Below are positions 35,901 through 47,900 of a DNA stretch of 60,000 bases, piece after piece. The notes beneath the pieces were generated by a model that was not told the origin of the DNA, made no database searches, and saw only the letters and a list, made by a program, of their open reading frames with translations. The DNA is from Lineus longissimus (taxonomy: Eukaryota > Nemertea > Pilidiophora > Heteronemertea > Lineidae). Position 1 is the stretch's first letter. Every line of letters begins with the position of its first letter. Location of the stretch: the NCBI RefSeq assembly GCF_910592395.1, contig NC_088317.1:6822001-6882000 (forward strand). The letters run 5' to 3'. Made by a program: the position numbers and the translations under genes.

Positions 35901-38900
35901 AGAGAGTATGATATGTTGTTAAACTTAGGAAACTGACTCTATGCAGAGACTCTACCTCCTAATTCAGCAATGTCTTTGTAACCAGGAAACTGAATCTCTG
36001 CAGAGACTGTCTCCTAATTCAACATTGTCTTTGTAACCAGGAAACTGAATCTCTGCAGAGACTATCTCCCAATTCAACATTGTCTTTGTAACCAGGAAAC
36101 TGAATCTCTGCAGAGACTATCTCCTAATTCAACATTGTCTTTGTAACCAGGAAACTGAATCTCTGCAGAGACTATCTCCTAATTCAACATTGTCTTTGTA
36201 ACCAGGAAACTCAATCTCTGCAGAGACTACATGTATGTATATCTCTTAATTGAACATTGTCTTATTGTAGCAGAGAGTATGATATGTTGTTAAACTTAGG
36301 AAACTGAATCTATGCAGAGACTCCCAATTCAACATTGTCTTTGTAACCAGGAAACTGAATCTCTGCAGAGACTATCTCCTAATTCAACATTGTCTTTGTA
36401 ACCAGGAAACTCAATCTCTGCAGAGACTATCTCCTAATTCAACATTGTCTTTATGACCAGGAAACTCAATCTCTGCAGAGACTACATGTATATCTCTTAA
36501 TTGAACACTGTCTTATTGTAGCAGAGAGTATGATATGTTGTTAAACTTAGGAAACTGAATCTATGCAGGGACTCCTAATTCAACATTGTCTTTTTAACCA
36601 GGAAACTGAATCTCTGCAGAGACTATCTCCTAATTGAACATTGTCTTATTGCAGCAGAGAGTATGATATGTTGTTAAACTTAGGAAACTGAATCTATGCA
36701 GAGACTCCTAATTCAACATTGTCTTTTTAACCAGAAAACTGAATCTCTGCAGAGACTGTCTCCTAATTCAACATTGTCTTTGTAACCAGGAAACTCAATC
36801 TCTGCAGAGACTATCTCCTAATTCAACATTGTCTTTGTAACCAGGAAACTGAATCTCTGCAGAGACTGTCTCCTAATTCAACATTGTCTTTGTAACAAGG
36901 AAACTCAATCTCTGCAGAGACTATCTCATAATTCAACATTGTCTTTATAACCAGGAAACTCAATCTCTGCAGAGACTACATGTATATCTCTTAATTGAAC
37001 ACTGTCTTATTGTAGCAGAGAGTATGATATGTTGTTAAACTTATGCAAGTATCAATTCGTTTCTTGTACCCCCCCCCCCTCCTCAAGGGTAGTTAAGCTA
37101 TCACCACTAATCTTTGCCGATGCTTGAGAAGTATTTATTTTTCCTTTAGTGAAAATTTGGCGAAGCTGGAAAGAATAAGGATGCTAATGTGTCGATGTCT
37201 TGTCGAACATACAGCCTTACCCAGTAAAATTAGTTCGGTTACTTTATATGACGGTGATAACTGATATATTGTTGATGGTGATGTCTTGACGAAAGAAAAA
37301 GTAGCATTGGTGAAAAAAGGGTGATGCTTGAGCCTTAAGATGTCGTTATAGGGTGATAAGGTGTCGTACCCTTGAGGAGGGGGGGTACAACACACGAATT
37401 GATACTTGCATTAGGAAACTGAATCTATGCAGAGACTCCTAATTCAACATTGTCTTTGTAACCAGGAAACTCAATCTCTGCAGAGACTATCTCCCAATTC
37501 AACATTGTCTTTATAACCAGGAAACTCAATCTCTGCAGAGACTACATGTATATCTCTTAATTCAACATTGTGTTATTGTAGCAGAGAGTATGATATGTTG
37601 TTAAACTTAGGAAACTGAATCTCTGCAGAGACTATCTCCTAATTCAACATTGTCTTTGTAACCAGGAAACTGAATCTCTGCAGAGACTATCTCCTAATTC
37701 AACATCGTCTTTATAACCAGGAAACTCAATCTCTGCAGAGACTACATGTATGTATATCTCTTAATTGAACATTGTCTTATTGTAGCAGAGAGTATGATAT
37801 GTTGTTAAACTTAGGAAACTGAATCTATGCAGAGACTCCTAATTCAACATTGTCTTTGTAACCAGGAAACTGAATCTCTGCAGAGACTATCTCCTAATTC
37901 AACATTGTCTTTGTAACCAGGAAACTCAATATTTGCAGAGACTACATGTATATCTCTTAATTCAACATTGTCTTATTGTAGCAGAGAGTATGATATGTTG
38001 TTAAACTTAGGAAACTGAATCTATGCAGAGACTCTATCTCCTAATTCAACATTGTCTTTTTAACCAGGAAACTGAATCTCTGCAGAGACTACATGTATAT
38101 CTCTTAATTCAACATTGTCTTATTGTTACAGAGAGTATGATATGTTGTTAGGAAACTGAATCTCTAGGAAACTGAATCTCTGCAGAGACTCTACCTCCTA
38201 ATTCAGCAATGTCTTTGTAACAAGGAAACTGAATCTCTGCAGAGACTACATGTATAGCTCTTAATTGAACATTGTCTTATTATTACAAAGAGTATGATAT
38301 GTTGTTAAACTTAGGAAACTGAATCTCTGCAGAGACTCTATCTCCTAATTCAACATTGTCTTTTCAACAAGGACACTGAATCTCTGCAGAGACTGGCACT
38401 CTATCTCCTAATTCAACACTGTCTTATTGTTGCAGAGAGTATGATACATTGTTAAAGTTGAGTATGATAATAACTGACTAGCTGCAGAGACTCTCGTGTC
38501 TCCTAATTTGACATTGTCTTATTGTAAACGAGAGTATGATACGTTGTTAAACTTAGGAAACTGTATCTCCTGAGGAGGAGGGGAAGGTTCTCGACTTCGG
38601 AACGCCACCGGGTACTCGCGAATTACATTGGGCTCATTGCGACTCTGCAGTGCCACCTACAGGGAAAAGACAAAAAACAGAAGTGCAGTCATATAATTTT
38701 CTATCAATTACCAGGGGTTTAAAATCATTTAAGGCAACTGAGTTTTCTTTCAGAATAATTGGAAGAGAAGAAAAAAACTCTTTTACACAATTGAGATAAT
38801 TCAAACATTTTTCAGCCAAGAAATATTCAAATTGTGTCAATGTTTTTTTTCCTCTAAAAAGTAATTTGTGTTAAATCAAACTTGTAATAGTGTGGATGGT

Positions 38901-41900
38901 AAAAAGTGCTCAAGCTTTAACAATCCAGACAAAAGATGAAATTGAAATCATAAAAGCTGTCACAAAGTGCAAGCTACTCGTCATTTCTATTATGACTTTT
39001 CAATCCAATGAATTTTAAAACTTTCACTAATAAGAATTTTGAACAAATTTCATGAAGCATTTAAAACTGTTAAAAATAAATGAATAAAACTGATTTACTT
39101 TGAAGCAGAGGTTTTCACTCGAGAGGTGCAACAAGAGAGACAGTGAAGGCAGAGACACAAATCACAATCAAAAGAAAATTCAAATAAACTCAAAATTTAA
39201 ATCATGATCTTTATATCAACCCCAACAGCAGATAGCATGATAAAGATCATGTCAGTCCTGCATTAGTGAGGGCATTACCTGCCAACACTAAAAGTACTTT
39301 TAAAGGTCATAACTCAAGGTTTTTTGCCATTTTCTGCTGTAAGATGATTTCAAAAGTGTACCTAACACTTTATACAATACAGAAAACCAAATGCAATTAG
39401 CTCCATCCATTTTGAAGATATAGCCAATTACCTAATCAGGCTAGCAACTGGCTTGTTAGAGCCAGGCGGCGGGTTCAGCAAAAGTTGTGATGTAGATCAG
39501 GTCATCTGTACATGTCATGCAATCATAAAAGCAGGAGGGCCTTAATTAATTATGCACACCTGGAAGTAATGTGTTTCATTCACTATGGTGTATTGTGTGG
39601 CTCCGAATTGTGTCAAGGATAGCACAAAGAACAATCGAATGACGGATGGGACCCATTTTCATGAATTTCCAAAGCCAGTTGAACGAGAGAGGAGGAAGCT
39701 GTGGATTCGGAAGTGCAAACGTTTGGAGTGTTGGAAGCCTGGGCCTTCGGCCAAACTTTGCAGTGATCACTTTATCGATACGGATTATCACATGAAGCCG
39801 GATATCTGCAGCCAACTGAATATTAAATGCCACTTGTTAAAAACAGCTGTTCCAACCATGTCAATTGCATTTAATGCCCGAGGCTGCTGAGGTCGGTTGT
39901 TATACATAATGTGTCAGTGACAGCCACTGTCAATGACAGATTATTGTCATCTGACATCTAGGCCTATCTAACGTTGCACGGCATTATATCGTCACGTCAA
40001 GATGATTGTGCATAATACCTTCACTTTTCAATAGTAGTTCAGCGTTATGACATAACTGGCGATACAACACAGACGAGGCGAAACAATATTGTGCAACATT
40101 AGTCTGTTCAAAAATCACACATGTTATGCTTCTGCAACCGTCTATCAATGTCTTCTTTGCTATATCGGCAGGTCTGCCATGCAAATTGATTAACCACAAA
40201 TTCTAATCACTTTCGTCCGAATGATCACTCTCATTATGATCTAGTGATATTAATGGCTCGAACATGTACGGCTCAACGTTTAAATATCCTTCTGTATCGA
40301 CCAAAACATCCTCAAATTCACTGCTCTCACTCTCTGAACTGTATGCCGAAGCCATCTTGCTTTGTTCTGACTGACTGATCTACGTCATCAAAAAATCCCT
40401 AGCGGCCACATGTGGAACTAATCTAAAGTTGTGTGTGGTGGGAAATTCAAATAGTTTAAAATTGAAAATTGAAATCTATAATATAATGCGCGTTGTGGCC
40501 GCTAAATAGGAGGCGATTTTTGTTTCAAAATTGGGCCTCGAAAATGCGTCGAATTCTTGCAACTTTTGGTTTCGTAGGTGTGGATCATAAGTAAGAGTGT
40601 CACTGAGGGTGTCATACGTCGAATATCTTGGTGGTTTTAGAATAAATAACAACTTTTCAGAGAGCACGTCGACTGGAGAGCTCCGCTCATTCTCAAAAGC
40701 ATACACAAACTTCACGCATATTCTCCCTGCCACATCAGTATTAGCTTCCAGCACGTATGTAGTGCTACACAACCTGGTCCATGGTGCAGGGTATTAGCAG
40801 GGAGATTAATGATTAGCCTATTCTATTTTAGTTCTATTCCAGAAACAGTTATGCCAGGATGGACAAAATATGTACAGTGGCCAGTGCTTGCTCTTTGATT
40901 TATTCTTTACTGACTGATGTTGTCAGTTTGAATTGTGTTCTGCATCTCTCCATGCACCTGGCTTTGGTCCGACAGTGGCATTGGGTAAGGGAGTGGGTAG
41001 GTGATATGCCTAATATGTGAGGGCCTTATTTGGAACAGGACCTGCTGTCACTGGTCTCAATGCATTGTGTAAAATAGCGTACTCCAATGAATCTATTGGG
41101 GGTTGCATGTAGATAGCAGCAATAAGTCCCTAAATGCAGTTCATTGCGTGTTTAACCTTTAATAAAACTTCAGTAACGTTAGAAATTTAATGTAGTTCAA
41201 TCATCGTGCCCATTTAACTAATGTATATTACATTTCAACTTTGCCCGCTCCATGGGTATATGCTAGTAACTAAATAATGACTTTATTATTAGAATTTTTT
41301 TAATGTCTGGGATCTTGTTTTTTTAACCCTCAACATATTTCATGAGTATCAAGCATGTTTTCAAACCTTGATATATGGCCTTTAATGCGATTTACTAATA
41401 AACAGAAACCAACTGTTTCATATCATTTGGGTTTATAGTGAAGAAGCAATTCCTAACAGAATAAATCAAGTATGGTGGCATTACCTGTTTTCGGTATTTT
41501 TTCTTCTGGATTATGAAAAACAGTATATAGAGTATTCATTTCTTGCCAAGAATCCGAGGTGAGAACAAAAACATGCTCTCAGGCAGAGAATTAATGTACA
41601 TGAGATAGGGACCCCAGCTTGAGTAGAGAATCGGGCTTGGCAGCGATGACTGGCTGTCACTAGGGTATGAAAGTTCTGTCAAGCGATGAAAGAAACTTCT
41701 CTCAAACGTATCAAATGTAAATTGTCATGAATCAAATGAGGCTATTTTCAGCAAGGGATCTGACATAATAAAATACCTAATATGTCATGACATTGCCTGC
41801 CAGTGTGATGTCGCTGATGAAAACGTGACATAATTTTGCGTGGACGGTGGTGTTCGTTCTGTTGTTGTTGTAAAATGAAGAAAAACGGCGCTGTTTTGAT

Positions 41901-44900
41901 GCTGCCCAAGTCACACCGGTAGGCCACCGTTGTTTAAGGAGTTGATACAGAACTGGAGGTATTGGTTGTCTCACCCAAACTGCGAGGGTGGAGCTAAAAT
42001 TTAGACCAAAACCGAGGCGTAGCCGAGGTTTTGGACAATATTTTAGCTCCACCCGAGCGGTTTGGGTGAGACAATCAATACCGACAGTGAGGTATCAATT
42101 TCTATTCTAAAACATCTCAAATTAAATATCGAATAATGTGGTTTTAAATGCTTTTGACATGCTTCCATGTTTTGCATCAACCCAAGCGGTTTGAGTTGTC
42201 TCACCCAACTTTTTTTGTTTTCTTTCTGCCGGAAAGGTCGCACTGCTGCCAGGGTAACATCAAATACTGGACAGAGAGGTTAAAAGGGAGACTGCAGGAG
42301 GCATCCACTTCACACAATGAGAACAATGCAAGCACGATTATAACCAGAGGGTGTGGCCAAACAAATGCACACTAACGTTTTTAACAATATGTGAGCCGTC
42401 ACAGCAAAACCAGTCGCATGTCACTCTGAGCTTGGCAGGTTGAGACGGACTGTTTATTCATTTATCTATTGTCTGCCTTTTGTGAAATATGAGCACATCA
42501 ATTTCTTCTATTATCTCCTGGTGTCATTTAGGCTCATCTTCTGTGCGACATGCGCCTGGTTTTGCTGTGACGGGTCACATATTACTACAAATTACCATTA
42601 TTCTGATCATCATGAAGCATCATGATGCAACACGAGACCAAAATACCAGTTTGATGACATCATGACGCAATGTAGTGTGATGCATTACAAAATGCATGAG
42701 AGTGTTTCAGCTAAAAGCAGAAAGGAAGGGGGTGCGGCGCCCTGCCTCACCAGGAGGGGCCCTTAAAAAACCCTTCTAAAAAAAGTTTTTATGATTAATA
42801 GAAGTGGTGTGACACCTAATAAAGGGCATACATGTGTTTTAAAATGCACAATTGGCTCCATAAAATCTCTTTTGTATCATAAAACTATAAAAAATTGTTG
42901 TTCCTTTAACTAAAAGCAGAAATTGCCGCAATGAAAAATGCCCTTTTCTGGCTGAAAATTGCTCTTGCCTTTTCAGGGTGCAAAGTTGCCCTGCCTTTTT
43001 AAAATCCTGGCTGAAACACTACATGAAGCATGCATGTAAGGAATCGTAGCTAAGTGGTTAAACCCATATCGGTACCAAAACATTTTATCAGACTATTCTA
43101 TACCGGTAATTCCATACCACTCTCACAAATTTCTAACAATTCATATAGAGTAATCTTGACTAGATGATACTTTCACTGAACATTTGTTGTTTAATTTATT
43201 TTGCATCATTATTTCACCAACAGTATAATCTCCATTATATTTAAGGTAATCTGGAGTGGTCTTAAACTTATGATCACAACATGAAAATTACAAGTATTAC
43301 AAACAATTTTGAACCAGTGATACTGGCAGTGTCGATCCTTCTTCGGCTGGAATATGACGTCACCGAGCATCTCCTGGTAACTGTTCAGGGTCAGCTGTAG
43401 GGCACGAAAAAAGCTCCCTTAACTCCTTGCTTGAACCTCCTTTGGTCCCTGTCAGGAAACTTAGCATTCTCCATCACGTGATTCAGGCAAGCTTTGGGGA
43501 TATGATGCGCCACTTCCAAGTTGCCAGCTGAACTGAAATGCCCACGCTTATCAAATGTGACCCGTCACAGCAAAACCAGGCGCATGTCGCTCTGAGCTTG
43601 GCAGGTTGAGACGGACTGTTTGTTTATTTCTCTCTTGTCTGCCTTTTATGAAATATGACTCCCATGAGCACATCTATTTCTTGCATTATCTCCTGGTGTC
43701 ATTTAGGCTCATCTGCTGTGCGACAAGTGCCTGGTTTTGCTGTGACGGGTCACAAATGTGGTTTTGAGAACACACTCAGTCTCCTTTATAAGAGTCTCTG
43801 AATGAAGCCCACAGGATGAGATAGATACATTGGATTGACACCTCTTTATTGACTATTCCCTTGCAGCAACAGCAGGGTCTGTCGCTTTGAATAAGTCTGT
43901 ACGCCTTTAACCTTGAAGACCGAAATGCATCTCTGACAGGTATTTCACATGGAGAAAGACGGCAAGACACTTGTTTTTCCTCTGGTAGTAGCTTCTTCGG
44001 TCAGACAGGAGGGTTCACATCTGGAGTTGTCTGCTTCAATCTGTCTATGGCCCACCACAGGCAGCTGCAATTTTGAAGAGCTGCAGACACATGGGAGACC
44101 TAGTCATCAAAGTCTTCTTGTCCATGTTATCGGTGATGACAGATGCAGCTTGACAAATGATACCCTGGGTTTGTGTTGTAGGGGTAAAACAATTTGACAC
44201 CAGGTCAATTTCACAATTGTTCATTTAATAGTATAATCTGTTCTTTACAATTGAGTCTGCAATGTGGCAATACAGTATGTGAGTTAGCACAATTATGCGT
44301 AGCAAATATAGACAACTGAATGCTGTGAATGAATGTTTGTAAATAACAACAATCAATGAGACACACATCTACTGGTAATATAGTTACAACAACAGCCATG
44401 CAAATAAAAGGACAGACACAGTCTTCGGGTCAAAATATAAGTGATTCTACAAGCATGAACACGAATTGCTGTCTGTTTTTAAAGGGTTGACCATAGGTAC
44501 CGCCATTTTGGCTAGAACTTGAAATCCTAAAGCAATTAGAACTTTTACAAAACGTAGTGAATTTCAAAGGCAGGGCCAGGTTGTTGGAAAGCATGTTAGC
44601 TATTTACATCATGTTGACATGTTGTTTCATGTACATCGATGCATGTAACAACATGCCAGCATGATGTTATGAGCTAACATGCTTTCTAACAACCGGGCCT
44701 AGGAGTCTGTTCTTTGTTTTCCAGAGAACAGCCTCCAGGGTTTTTAAATGAGCATTCAGTTCGTTTGGAAAGAGTTTTAATAGCTTTAGGATTTTGAGGT
44801 CTGGTCCAAATGGCGGTACCTATGGTCAAACCTTAATGAAGGAGTTGTGGAGAAATATTCTACAGGGTTTGCAAGTTAGTAGCATTATGCGCAGCACAAA

Positions 44901-47900
44901 CACTAATACTGTAGTGTAAACCTGGAAATTTACAAGTTTTATTTTCGCTATTTTCACTAATTTAAATTCGTGAAAATTTCCTCTCTAATGCATTAACCTT
45001 CAAGTTATGATCTTAAATGCTGAATTTAATCCTCATGAATCCTGAAAAGATCAAAATTGCTAACATTTAAAGCCGTGAAAATTTCCAGGTTTACAGTATG
45101 ATGATTTCTTGGTAGCTGGTACAATGTCCCCTCAAGTCATTGTATTGCCAAATAGAGTCGCCCTATCTCCCATGAGTGACTGAAGCAAGGGATGCTGAAG
45201 TTGTGCTAAAATTCCTGCTGCCATATTTCACGAAACCAAGCACACCTTATTGTCAGCACCATCCATAATTAATAAAGTCTAGTCTTTATGAATTCTTGGC
45301 ACCCGTAGTCCCTTCATATTATGTATAAAGGGTGGGAAAAAACCATACCTCCACCACCGTGAGACCAAAATCCCAACTTTGCCTTACAGAATTTGCTCGT
45401 TAGAAAACACCATTTGGCGGTATTGAGATATCTTCTTTTCATTTTTTTTCCCTAAAAAAATTCTCCTCCCACTTGGCTCTGGTACTGGCAATTGAGTCTT
45501 AAAGTGGTGGAAATATGCTTGTAGGGTTTTCGGGCCACCCTGTATATGGTATTGGTATAGGGCAAAGCGGGTGTATTTATATAAGTAAAATAAACTTCTT
45601 TACCTTAATCTGTGTTGGTGTTAATTTGCTTGTGGTCTCTTTATCTAAGCCAAACACAACAGCGTTGATGGCCCCTTGTAAGGGTGTTGACATTGCATGC
45701 AGGAGGACCAGTGGGAATACTGGGTTATGAGGGTTGATTGCATTCTGTATTCTGAAAAAGAGGAAAGATTTGGCTTTATATCTTTTAAACTAAAATCGCT
45801 TGGCAAAATGCACTATCTTACACTACAGAACCAGGGGAACACTGGGCTGAGAGATGCACCAGGAAGAATGGGAAAATTTGGGTTGCATTTAACGAGATAT
45901 CATAAATCTTAAGAAGGGGATACGCTGGCACGTGAAAGCAAGTTTGCTAAGATTCGGAGCCAGCGATGAAAGAGTTAATGACACTTACCGATTAACTAAA
46001 GGAAATATGGACAGGCTGAGATAAACAAAAGGGTATGCCCTCAGTGGCTTCACATCTTCTTTAAGTAATAGTTTTTGTCTTTCTATATCTGGGTCATACA
46101 ATCCTTCCCAGGTTTTCACCTGAAATTTCGAAAAAATTAATAAGGATTAAAAATGTTTTCAGGCAAATTTTAAAGTGAGCATAAGATGAAACGACCAGAG
46201 GGCAATGCACTCATTGGTTGTCAAGAATAACAGTCACTCACTTTAGTCTATCGCCAAATGCCAATTTAATCCATTTAACCCTTTGCCTACGTAACGCGTA
46301 CCCTGTACGCAGTAATTTACTATCCCAGGACACGTCACGCTACTCGATACGCCTAAAAAATATGCGCTTTAAGTGAATGCATAGTACTGCCATCTGCAAA
46401 CAACTTCCGTAACTACTCTAATGATTCGTGCTGCCAGTACAAACATTCGGCGGCCATTAGAACTACACAATGGCGAGTACTCACGGCGTTTCTGACAGGT
46501 AAATACAATTATGGAAAAAGTGCTCTCAAGTCCCAGGTGGGTACTAGCTCAGGGGGCAAAGGGTTAACCTCTGGCACACAAGTAGGCCAAATCTAAACAT
46601 GTGCCACATATACATGTGATGCATTTTGCATTGAGGTGTGCCAGAACACAATATTGTGTAAACAAAGTGACAAAATGACTGCCAAAAAAACGAATTTTAC
46701 GCACCTTTCTGTTGACAGTGATGACAATATAAAGATAGGTGATGAACATCAGAGCAATAATGCCGAAGTTTGGTCCATACCAGCTGAAAGGAGAAAGTAA
46801 CAACATTTTCTAAATCTGGCACAATTTGGAAGATGTATCTTATCTTTTCTCGGCTTTGAGCGCCCCCAGGAGTGGGTGTTTATCTGGGGTAGTCAGAATA
46901 CATGAAACTCTATCAATTACAGGGTGTCTCAAAAGAACCCTGCTAACAACAATCTCAGCCAGTGCCCCCTCCGTCACAAAAAAACGACAGTGAAATACTT
47001 TTCTTTTTTTTTAAAGGATTCGTAATTCAATAAAAAAGATATTGTGCTATACTTGGAAATCATTTTAATACAAAATTTTCCCATGTAACATTTTGAATGA
47101 AGACACCCAAGATTGCTACAGATATGTCATTGAGAATGGGATAGGCACACAACCAGCACCAGTAAAACATCAGTTTTTAAACCTGGGGCTTTGCAGTAAC
47201 AGGTGATAACTGGTGGTAAGCCTAGTTAGTCTGGGAGGGTTTTTCCTCAACTTTTGGTCCGGTGGTATTAAGGATTGTTTGGTTTGGTGGCTAAAATTTT
47301 TTAATAGAAAAACCTTTGCAGTTTCAAATTTCTTGGCCTGGTGGTACGGTCTCTTATCTTGTGGCCTATGGCCCAATAAAACATATAGGTCAGCCAAGAA
47401 CACTGCCGGAAATTCATTCATTCATTCCGGAGTCATTGACCATTGGGCCCGTTGACTTACATTCCAAACCTCCATCGCCAATCGTCCTCAATCCAACTGA
47501 AAAAAATTAACAAAACAACTTAAAACTATTAAAAGCAAAGAACATTCACAGCACATGGCTATGCGAATAATTTTACTCATGAAAAATCACCAGGTACACA
47601 CTCTATTTAACACACCGCATGGGCTTTTATCCCCAGGTTTACTCTGTACTTTTTACATGAGACATGGGCTTTTATCACAGCAGGTTCTCTCGGTATTAAT
47701 CAAATGTAGCATGGGCATATCACCTGTTTCATGCTGTCTCAAACCAATCATCTGTAATTGGTTATTAAAAATTATATGTATAAACTTCTGATACTCACCA
47801 CCAGAGACCAGCTGGACCATATTTATTATCGATGAACGGTAAGCAAGAAATAAACAATGGGAATCCCCATGACAACAAGTGGTAGGCCCTGAAAAAAACA

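Larger units (their letters stand above)
34740..38560. repeat. Satellite that includes the proximal GPCR terminal coding sequence
   Basis: A short unit of about 57 bp (AATTCAACATTGTCTTTGTA, ACCAGGAAACTGAATCTCTG, CAGAGACTATCTCCT) alternates with a longer unit that adds GTAGCAGAGAGTATGATATG and TTGTTAAACTTAGGAAACTG. Read on the minus strand, the longer unit contains EIQFPKFNNISYSLLQ and a TAA, which matches the last 17 codons of the GPCR proximal terminal exon at 38519. Older, diverged units lie at 34740-34958. Two transposons are inserted in the array (34960-35523 and 37044-37410). Confidence 0.85.

Noticed and set aside
46916-47110. Mariner-like end ACAGGGTGTCTCAAAAGAACC
   Set aside because: No matching inverted end could be placed nearby.
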